Assembly: GCA_028819955.1 (NCBI GenBank)
Contig: JAPPKP010000430.1
Location: 1 to 5,695, forward strand
Reading direction: 5' to 3'
DNA from: Rhodospirillaceae bacterium
GTDB taxonomy: Bacteria > Pseudomonadota > Alphaproteobacteria > UBA828
Length of the DNA stretch: 5,695 nucleotides
Position 1 is the first letter of the stretch; each line of letters opens with the position of its first letter. The notes beneath the pieces are model-generated. The model searched no databases, had not been told where the DNA came from, and worked only from the letters and a program-made list of their open reading frames with translations. The position numbers were made by a program, and so were the translations under genes. Positions 1-5,695 of this stretch are shown here, piece after piece.

Positions 1-135
1 GTCCGCGACCACGACCTCGGCCGCTGCCCCGCGGTCTTCGAGCCCCGCGAGGCCGTGCCCCAGACCGGCAAGGGTCGCACCCAGCACGCCGGCGGCGTCG
101 AGGGTCGGAATCACGATGCTGAGGGTGGGCGGCAC
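1..135 (-). CDS. Family 2 glycosyltransferase, N-terminal fragment (runs off the window)
   Basis: Reading the minus strand from GTG at 135 down to base 1 gives 45 uninterrupted codons. They begin VPPTLSIVIPTLDAAG and end AAAEVVVAD. The hydrophobic strand 'LSIVIPTLDAA' followed by 'EVVVAD' is the start of a GT-A fold glycosyltransferase of family 2: first beta strand, nucleotide-sugar-binding loop, then the second strand leading to an Asp. Such enzymes transfer a sugar from a nucleotide-sugar donor, usually at the cytoplasmic face of the membrane. The acceptor cannot be told from this fragment. The frame stays open upstream, so a TTG start at 171 (LTLNRWGAIVRP...) is also possible. I prefer GTG 135 because family members usually start just before the first strand, although no clear Shine-Dalgarno sequence precedes either start. 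The gene is divergent from the small membrane protein and glyQ, so it is not part of their operon. It could belong to the TIGR04283-type subgroup, but that is a guess. Confidence 0.8.
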   Translation of the reverse strand, partial: MPPTLSIVIPTLDAAGVLGATLAGLGHGLAGLEDRGAAAEVVVAD

Positions 136-142
136 GGGGCGG

Positions 143-171
143 ACGATGGCCCCCCACCGGTTCAGGGTCAA
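143..171 (-). promoter_or_regulatory. Candidate promoter for the glycosyltransferase gene
   Basis: On the minus strand, TTGACC (171-166) is followed by a 17-base spacer and CATCGT (148-143). The -35 box is close to consensus for a housekeeping sigma factor. The -10 box matches TATAAT at only three positions. A start site about seven bases downstream would fall almost on the GTG start at 135, giving a leaderless or nearly leaderless message. TTGACC also occurs on this strand inside coding sequence near 3542 and 4676, so the motif alone is weak evidence. If translation really starts at TTG 171, this reading is wrong. Confidence 0.3.
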
Positions 172-221
172 TCCCAACCAGGTTTTCTGGGCTACGGCAG
201 AGTGTGGGGAAAGTTGAGGGA

Positions 222-303
222 CCGGGCCGCAGGCCCGGAGCGCGCGACCGCGCGCCGCGCCGAATGGCGCGAAGCCAAGCGAGCGGAGCGAGCGCCCGGC
301 GCC
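222..303. repeat. GC-rich block of small inverted repeats in the divergent intergenic region
   Basis: Several short perfect inverted repeats sit side by side: CCGGGCC/GGCCCGG (222-228 and 232-238, 3-base loop); GCGCGC/GCGCGC (240-245 and 250-255); CGCGCC/GGCGCG (256-261 and 266-271, loop GAAT); a direct repeat AGCGAGC (278-284 and 287-293); and GCGCC-C-GGCGC (292-302). The block lies in the gap at 136-424, upstream of both divergent genes, and has no T-tract. It is probably a structured intergenic repeat or part of the leader of one of the two transcripts. No function can be assigned. The open frames crossing it are Arg/Ala-rich and do not look like protein. Confidence 0.4.
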
Positions 304-326
304 TGAGGGAATGAGATAGAGAATCC

Positions 327-355
327 TTGACCTGCCCGCGCCGGGGCTTCACAGT
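327..355 (+). promoter_or_regulatory. Candidate promoter upstream of the small membrane protein
   Basis: TTGACC (327-332, preceded by CC) is followed by a 17-base spacer and CACAGT (350-355). The -35 resembles the CTTGAC form common in alphaproteobacteria, while the -10 matches TATAAT at only three positions. A start near 362 would give a leader of about 60 bases before ATG 425. A GANTC site (GAATC, 321-325) ends two bases before the -35 box. This is the same TTGACC-N17-CAnnGT arrangement as at 171-143 (minus) and 612-640. Confidence 0.35.
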
Positions 356-424
356 GACTTCCAAACAGAACGGCGCGCCGGCAGCCCATGCCGCGCGGTG
401 CGTTGTGTGACGGGAGCGTGAGAC

Positions 425-574
425 ATGTTCAGCCCGATGAAGCTGCTTATCCTCGTGGTGCTGATTGCGGCCGTCTGGTTCGGCTTCAAGGCGATCGGCC
501 GGGTGCGCAAGGCGCGGGCCGCCGAGCCGCTCGAGCACGAGGAGCACCAGAACATCGACGACAACCAGCGCTGA
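425..574 (+). CDS. Small single-span membrane protein (49 residues), function unknown
   Basis: ATG at 425 opens a 49-codon frame ending in TGA at 572-574. GGGAG at 412-416 lies eight bases upstream, a good ribosome binding site that fixes this start; Met5 is a less likely alternative. The protein begins MFSPMKLLILVVLIAAVWFG. Residues 6-20 are a continuous hydrophobic stretch, so one transmembrane helix is expected. It is followed by a basic patch (K22, R26, R28, K29, R31), which suggests an N-out/C-in anchor, and an acidic, polar tail rich in Glu, His, Asp and Asn (residues 34-49). It has no signal-peptidase site or lipobox that I can see. It lies 100 bases upstream of glyQ on the same strand and may be cotranscribed with it. 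The hydrophobicity pattern, the ribosome binding site and the lack of overlap with another gene argue that it is real. I do not recognise a named family. Confidence 0.68.
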   Translation: MFSPMKLLILVVLIAAVWFGFKAIGRVRKARAAEPLEHEEHQNIDDNQR

Positions 575-611
575 CGCACGCCCCTGCGGCAACTGCGGGG
601 CATCCGCGCGG

Positions 612-640
612 TTGACCGCCGCCTGAGCGGGGGGCATTGT
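612..640 (+). promoter_or_regulatory. Candidate promoter for glyQ-glyS
   Basis: TTGACC (612-617) is followed by a 17-base spacer and CATTGT (635-640). The -35 is strong and the -10 matches TATAAT at three positions. A start near 647 would give a leader of about 28 bases before the glyQ ATG at 675. The position just upstream of glyQ and the similarity to the two other candidate promoters in this window support it. glyQ could equally be read from the promoter at 327-355 through the small membrane gene. Confidence 0.35.
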
Positions 641-653
641 CCGCCCGCCCTTT
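627..653 (+). other. Hairpin between the small membrane gene and glyQ
   Basis: Bases 627-634 pair with 641-648, with one G-G mismatch (632/643), around the 6-base loop CATTGT, followed by CCTTT. In a transcript coming from the small membrane gene this could act as a weak terminator or attenuator before glyQ, but only three Ts follow. The loop is the same hexamer read above as a -10 box, so one of the two readings may be accidental. A weaker hairpin lies just upstream (GCCCC 580-584 with GGGGC 597-601). Confidence 0.28.
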
Positions 654-674
654 CACCCGAATCGCCGGCCTTCG

Positions 675-1550
675 ATGGACGCCAACAGTCGCGACCGGTC
701 GTTCCAGTCGCTCATCTTCGGCCTGCAGGCCTATTGGGCGGAGCGCGGCTGCGTCATCCTGCAGCCTTACGACATGGAGGTGGGCGCCGGCACCTTCCAT
801 CCCGCGACCACGCTGCGCAGCCTGGGGCCCGAGCCCTGGCGCGCGGCTTACGTCCAGCCCTCCCGCCGGCCCGGCGACGGCCGCTACGGCGAGAACCCCA
901 ACCGGCTCCAGCACTACTACCAGTTCCAGGTGATCCTGAAGCCATCGCCCGAGGACGTGCAGGACCAGTATCTCGGCAGCCTGGGGGTGCTCGGCATCGA
1001 CGTCCACGCCCACGATATCCGCTTCGTCGAAGACGATTGGGAGAGCCCCACGCTGGGCGCCTGGGGCCTCGGCTGGGAGGTCTGGTGCGACGGCATGGAG
1101 GTGACCCAGTTCACCTACTTCCAGCAGGTGGGCGGGATCGACTGCGACCCGGTCCCGGTCGAGCTCACCTACGGCATGGAGCGCCTCGCCATGTACGTCC
1201 AGGGGGTGGACAACGTCTACGACCTCGATTGGGACGGTCATGGCACGGTCTACGGCGACGTGTTCCTAAGGGCCGAGCGCGAGTTCTCGGCCTTCAACTT
1301 CGAGCACGCCGATGTCGACCGCCTGCGCCGCCACTTCGAGGACGCGGAAGCGGAGTGCACCGCTCTGCTCGTCGGCGACAGGCCGCTCGCGCTCCCCGCG
1401 TACGACCAGTGCATGAAGGCGAGCCACCTGTTCAACCTGCTGGACGCGCGGGGCGCGATCAGCGTGGTCGAGCGCGCCGCCTACATCGGCCGCGTCCGCG
1501 CGCTGGCGAAGGCCTGCTGCGAGGCCTGGCTGGCGGGCTCTGAGGCATGA
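675..1550 (+). CDS. glyQ: Glycyl-tRNA synthetase alpha subunit
   Basis: This is the 291-residue alpha subunit of the alpha2-beta2 class II glycyl-tRNA synthetase. It carries the catalytic core that activates glycine with ATP and forms Gly-tRNA(Gly) in the cytoplasm, together with GlyS. The family is clear from '[21 protein letters not shown]' near residues 10-30, '[20 protein letters not shown]' at 33-52, the motif-2-like '[21 protein letters not shown]' region at 64-84, '[10 protein letters not shown]' at 145-154 and the motif-3-like '[14 protein letters not shown]' at 163-176. The length is typical and the gene is intact. ATG 675 is the only sensible start: no ATG or GTG lies in frame just upstream, only a TTG at 612. 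No Shine-Dalgarno sequence is visible before it, which is unusual next to its neighbours. The stop is three bases from the glyS start, so the two are almost certainly cotranscribed and translationally coupled. Confidence 0.98.
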   Translation: MDANSRDRSFQSLIFGLQAYWAERGCVILQPYDMEVGAGTFHPATTLRSLGPEPWRAAYVQPSRRPGDGRYGENPNRLQHYYQFQVILKPSPEDVQDQYLGSLGVLGIDVHAHDIRFVEDDWESPTLGAWGLGWEVWCDGMEVTQFTYFQQVGGIDCDPVPVELTYGMERLAMYVQGVDNVYDLDWDGHGTVYGDVFLRAEREFSAFNFEHADVDRLRRHFEDAEAECTALLVGDRPLALPAYDQCMKASHLFNLLDARGAISVVERAAYIGRVRALAKACCEAWLAGSEA

Positions 1551-1553
1551 GCC

Positions 1554-3650
1554 ATGCCTGATCTGCTGCTTGAGGTGCTCTCCGAGGAGATCCCGGCGCG
1601 CATGCAGGCGGGCGGGTCGGACCAGTTGAAGAAGCAGGTCCTCTCTCGGCTAGAGGAGGCGCGTCTCTCGTTCGACGCCGAGGACGTGAAGTCCTTCGCG
1701 ACGCCGCGGCGCCTGGCCCTGATGGTGCCCGGCCTTCCGCCAGTGCAGCCCGACGTTACGGTGGAGCGCAAGGGGCCGCGCGTCGATGCGCCCGAGAAGG
1801 CAATCCAGGGCTTCCTCAAATCCACCGGCCTCACGTTGGAGGACTGCGAGCAGCGGGAGACGCCGAAGGGGCCGGTCTGGTTCGCCGTGAAGCAGGAGCC
1901 GGGGCGCCCCACCGCCGACCTGCTCGCCGACTTATTGCCCGAGGCGCTGGCCGCGGTCTCCTGGCCCAAGTCCATGCGCTGGGACGAGTCAGGCGTGCGC
2001 TGGGTCCGCCCCATCCGCTCCATCCTCTGCCTGCTGGACGATGCGGTGGTGCCCTTCCGCTTCGGCGCCGTCGAGAGCGGCCGCACCACCCTCGGCCACC
2101 GCTTCTTTTCATCCGGCAAACTCACCGTCACCGTGGCTGGCAGCTACAAGGCCATCCTCGAAGCCGCGAAGGTCATGCTGAACCCGGAACGGCGGGCCCG
2201 AGAGATCGAAGGGAAAGCCAAGGCGCTGGCCGCAGACGAGGGTCTTTCGCTCGCAGAGGACGAATGGCTAGTGACCGAGAATGCCGGCCTCGTGGAATGG
2301 CCCACGGTCCTGATAGGCGCCATCGACGAGCACTTGATGGACTTGCCGCAAGAGGTGCCGCGCTCGGCCATGCGCAAGCATCAGCGATATTTCAGTCTGC
2401 GTAGCACAGACCCCGTCATCAAGTTGGCGCCCCGCTTCGTCATGGTAGCTGATACCGAAACCGCAAACGGCGGCGGCGCCGTCGTCGCCGGCAATGAGCG
2501 GGTGTTGCGCGCGCGCTTGGCCGACGCCCGCTTCTTCTGGGACCAGGACCGGCGGCAGAAGCTGGAAGATCACCTGCCAGCCTTGGAGGGCGTCGTCTTC
2601 CACGCCCGCCTTGGCTCCATGCGCAAGAAGGCCGACCGAGTCGCGAGGCTGGCGCACATCCTCTGCCCAGGGATTCCCGGCGCCAATCCGGACGACGCGG
2701 CACGTGCGGGTCTTCTTTGCAAGGCCGACCTCGTGACCGAGATGGTCGGCGAGTTCCCCGACCTTCAGGGGACCATGGGCCGCTATTACGCACGCCTCGA
2801 CGGCGAGGCGCATTCAGTCTTTGAAGCCATCGCCGATCACCACTCGCCGAAGGGGCTAGGTGATTCCTGCCCAACCGCACCGGTAAGCGTCGCGGTGGCA
2901 CTCGCGGACAGGCTCGACACGCTCGCAGGATTCTTCGCCATCGACGAGCGGCCGACCGGCTCGAAGGACCCTTTTGCGCTCCGCCGCGCCGCGATTGGCG
3001 CAATTCGGCTCATCATCGAGAATGTTTACAGCCTGCCCCTCAAGCGAGCGTTTTCCAACGCTCTTGCCGGCTACGGCAACATGCTGCCCGAGGAGCCGGG
3101 ACCAGAGGCCACGAGCGATGCGCTGCTCGCCTTCTTCGTGGACAGGGTCAAGATCGATCTGCGCAAGAGGGGCGTTCGACACGACTGGGTAAGCGCCGTC
3201 TTCGGAGCAAGCGGCGAGGACGATCTGGTACGCCTACTGGCCCGAGTCCTTGCATTCGGGCGTTTCTTGCATGGTGAGGACGGTACCAACCTGCTCACCG
3301 CCTACCGCCGCGCCGCTAACATCCTCCGCATCGAGGAGACAAAGGATGGCCTGCGCTTCGAAGGTGAGCCCGATCCTGATCTCTTTGATAAGGACAAGGC
3401 AGAGGAGCGCGCTCTGCACAAGCGCATTGCCATAACCAACACGACGGTAGAGTTTGCACTTGCGCAGGCCAATTTCGAGGCGGCGATGAAATCCATGGCC
3501 GAACTCCGCGCGCCCGTGGACGCCTTCTTCGACAACGTTACGGTCAACTGCGAAGACCCCGCGCTGCGCCGCAACCGGCTGCTGATGCTCTCGCAAATCC
3601 GCAGCACGCTGGACCGCGTCGCCGACTTCTCGAAGATCGAGGGCGGCTGA
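1554..3650 (+). CDS. glyS: Glycyl-tRNA synthetase beta subunit
   Basis: This is the 698-residue beta subunit, which binds tRNA and pairs with GlyQ. Recognisable blocks in order are: N-terminal 'MPDLLLEVLSEEIPARMQ' (1-18); 'ATPRRLAL' (49-56); 'WPKSMRWDESGVRWVRPIR' (137-155); 'SAMRKHQRYF' (271-280); 'ARLADARFFW' (320-329); 'CKADLVTEMVGEFPDLQGTM' (389-408); 'DRLDTLAGFFAIDERPTGSK' (452-471), in the part of the subunit that contains the HD-like domain; and the C-terminal anticodon-binding-type region from about 560, ending with 'AFFDNVTVN' (657-665) and 'RNRLLMLSQIRSTL' (673-686). The length is normal and there is no frameshift. ATG 1554 follows the glyQ stop by three bases, and GAGG at 1542-1545 inside glyQ serves as ribosome binding site. 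The 3' two thirds of the gene has clearly lower GC than glyQ or ppdK, with codons such as TTA, TTT and ATA-adjacent AT-rich runs, yet the protein motifs are intact. Confidence 0.98.
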   Translation: MPDLLLEVLSEEIPARMQAGGSDQLKKQVLSRLEEARLSFDAEDVKSFATPRRLALMVPGLPPVQPDVTVERKGPRVDAPEKAIQGFLKSTGLTLEDCEQRETPKGPVWFAVKQEPGRPTADLLADLLPEALAAVSWPKSMRWDESGVRWVRPIRSILCLLDDAVVPFRFGAVESGRTTLGHRFFSSGKLTVTVAGSYKAILEAAKVMLNPERRAREIEGKAKALAADEGLSLAEDEWLVTENAGLVEWPTVLIGAIDEHLMDLPQEVPRSAMRKHQRYFSLRSTDPVIKLAPRFVMVADTETANGGGAVVAGNERVLRARLADARFFWDQDRRQKLEDHLPALEGVVFHARLGSMRKKADRVARLAHILCPGIPGANPDDAARAGLLCKADLVTEMVGEFPDLQGTMGRYYARLDGEAHSVFEAIADHHSPKGLGDSCPTAPVSVAVALADRLDTLAGFFAIDERPTGSKDPFALRRAAIGAIRLIIENVYSLPLKRAFSNALAGYGNMLPEEPGPEATSDALLAFFVDRVKIDLRKRGVRHDWVSAVFGASGEDDLVRLLARVLAFGRFLHGEDGTNLLTAYRRAANILRIEETKDGLRFEGEPDPDLFDKDKAEERALHKRIAITNTTVEFALAQANFEAAMKSMAELRAPVDAFFDNVTVNCEDPALRRNRLLMLSQIRSTLDRVADFSKIEGG

Positions 3651-3659
3651 GCCGTGGCC
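3645..3659 (+). repeat. 15-bp direct repeat, left copy (glyS end)
   Basis: GGCTGAGCCGTGGCC occurs here and again at 3840-3854, perfectly matched and offset by 195 bases. This copy spans the last full codon and stop of glyS, then GCC and GTGGCC. The last six bases are identical to the first two codons of ppdK, so they look like an orphaned ppdK start. A GAGGG at 3639-3643 still sits at ribosome-binding distance before it. The copies differ immediately outside (C/G at 3644/3839 and C/G at 3660/3855). Confidence 0.85.
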
Positions 3660-3691
3660 CGGAAACAGACTGCTTCCAGCGCCCCCCTACT

Positions 3692-3798
3692 CGTCATGCC
3701 CGGACATGCCCGGACTCGATCCGGGTATCCGGGCATCTCGTTGGGCCGGATACGGCCGTGCGTCATCCTGGATGGCCGGGTCCAGCCCGGCCATGACG
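3692..3798. repeat. Palindromic intergenic repeat element (alphaproteobacterial 'CGTCATG' type) between glyS and ppdK
   Basis: The element is bounded by CGTCATGCCCGG (3692-3703) and CCGGCCATGACG (3787-3798), inverted copies matching at 11 of 12 positions. Inside are three hairpins. The first is a 17-bp one: 3696-3703 pairs with 3729-3736 and 3706-3714 with 3720-3728, with a 2-base bulge, one G-U pair and loop CTCGA. The second is a 5-bp stem, GGCCG/CGGCC (3744-3748, 3753-3757, loop GATA). The third is a perfect 9-bp stem, ATGGCCGGG/CCCGGCCAT (3772-3780, 3786-3794, loop TCCAG). Translated out of frame it gives MPGLDPGI and WMAGSSPAMT on one strand and VMAGLDPAI on the other, strings that recur as spurious small proteins in many alphaproteobacterial genomes. 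The remaining flanks (3660-3691 and 3799-3839) show no convincing terminal inverted repeats; 3810-3815 and 3830-3835 can form a 6-bp stem. No transposase is present, so any movement would need one acting in trans. Confidence 0.78.
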
Positions 3799-3835
3799 GC
3801 GGGGGGGTGGCGCCGCTCGTGCGTATGTCCGGCGC

Positions 3836-3841
3836 AGGGGG
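3836..3841 (+). promoter_or_regulatory. Ribosome binding site for ppdK
   Basis: AGGGGG lies seven bases before the GTG at 3849, a good Shine-Dalgarno position. It belongs to the right edge of the inserted segment and overlaps the first two bases of the right direct repeat, so the present ppdK ribosome binding site appears to have been supplied largely by the insertion. The presumed ancestral site, GAGGG at 3639-3643, now serves only the orphaned start at 3654. Confidence 0.55.
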
Positions 3842-3848
3842 CTGAGCC

Positions 3849-3854
<6 letters not shown>
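3840..3854 (+). repeat. 15-bp direct repeat, right copy (ppdK start)
   Basis: This is the second copy of GGCTGAGCCGTGGCC. It contains a TGA in frame with the open frame from 3654, then GCC, then the first two codons of ppdK (GTG GCC at 3849-3854). Together with the left copy it brackets 180 bp, as expected for a target-site duplication or for a duplicated junction. Confidence 0.85.

Positions 3855-5695
<1,841 letters not shown>

Larger units (their letters stand above)
3654..3845 (+). other. 63-codon open frame created by the glyS-ppdK insertion; probably not a functional gene
   Basis: The frame starts at the orphaned ppdK-like GTG (3654), three bases after the glyS stop, and runs open through the whole inserted segment to the duplicated TGA (3843-3845), which lies three bases before the true ppdK GTG. 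Its product (MARKQTASSAPLLVMPGHAR... SGAGG) is mostly a translation of the palindromic repeat and shows no domain, signal or hydrophobic segment. It is likely to be translated to some extent because it inherits glyS coupling, which could carry ribosomes across the insert to ppdK. I list it as a by-product of the insertion, not as a confident gene. Confidence 0.3.

Noticed and set aside
55..306. 83-codon plus-strand frame over the divergent region
   Set aside because: It is antisense to the glycosyltransferase start and runs through the inverted-repeat block. It is Arg/Ala/Gly-rich with no domain, and no good ribosome binding site supports it.
371..380. Perfect 10-bp palindrome CGGCGCGCCG as an operator
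   Set aside because: In DNA this GC-rich such a palindrome is expected by chance, and it is made only of G and C.
575..674. T-box or riboswitch leader for glyQ
   Set aside because: The gap is only 100 bases, has no T-box-like conserved sequence, and T-boxes are not expected for this gene in this kind of bacterium.
486..1241. 251-codon open frame on the minus strand
   Set aside because: It is antisense to glyQ and the small membrane gene. Its composition (Val/Asp/Gly/Ala-rich) is that expected from reading GC-rich coding DNA backwards, and glyQ is unambiguous.
734..1543. 269-codon plus-strand frame overlapping glyQ
   Set aside because: This is a frame-shifted shadow of glyQ, dominated by Arg, Pro, Gly and Ala, with no recognisable domain.
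3696..3810. Intrinsic terminator between glyS and ppdK
   Set aside because: The stems are strong, but none is followed by a T-tract; the last is followed by GGCGGGGGGG. ppdK also has no separate promoter that I can see.

Overview
This window is a GC-rich stretch of a bacterial chromosome, most likely from an alphaproteobacterium. Three things suggest this: the gene order glyQ-glyS-ppdK, GlyQ and GlyS sequences of the alpha2-beta2 glycyl-tRNA synthetase type, and an intergenic palindrome whose translation reads 'MPGLDPGI...' on one strand and 'MAGLDPAI...' on the other, a familiar signature of alphaproteobacterial intergenic repeats. The genus cannot be told from the sequence alone; a Rhodospirillales-like organism is a guess.

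Layout. Positions 1-135 (minus strand) hold the first 45 codons of a family 2 glycosyltransferase that runs out of the window. Positions 136-424 are a divergent intergenic region with a candidate promoter facing each way and a GC-rich block of small inverted repeats. Positions 425-574 (plus) encode a 49-residue single-span membrane protein that is too short for a typical ORF cutoff. Positions 575-674 hold a candidate promoter and a hairpin. Then come glyQ (675-1550), glyS (1554-3650) and the first 615 codons of ppdK (3849 to the window end), all on the plus strand.

How the genes work together. GlyQ and GlyS form the tetrameric glycyl-tRNA synthetase and are separated by three bases (TGA-GCC-ATG). 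PpdK interconverts pyruvate and phosphoenolpyruvate and probably once followed glyS with the same three-base spacing.

The most interesting region is the glyS-ppdK gap. A perfect 15-bp direct repeat (3645-3659 and 3840-3854) carries the end of glyS, its stop codon and the first two codons of ppdK. It flanks 180 bp that contain a palindromic repeat element (3692-3798). The simplest reading is that a repeat element was inserted at an ancestral TGA-GCC-GTG junction and duplicated it. The net gain is 195 bp, a multiple of three. It leaves a 63-codon open frame that starts at the orphaned ppdK start and stops at the duplicated glyS stop, so a TGA-GCC-GTG junction exists at both ends. I see no entirely new gene system; the rest is ordinary housekeeping sequence.
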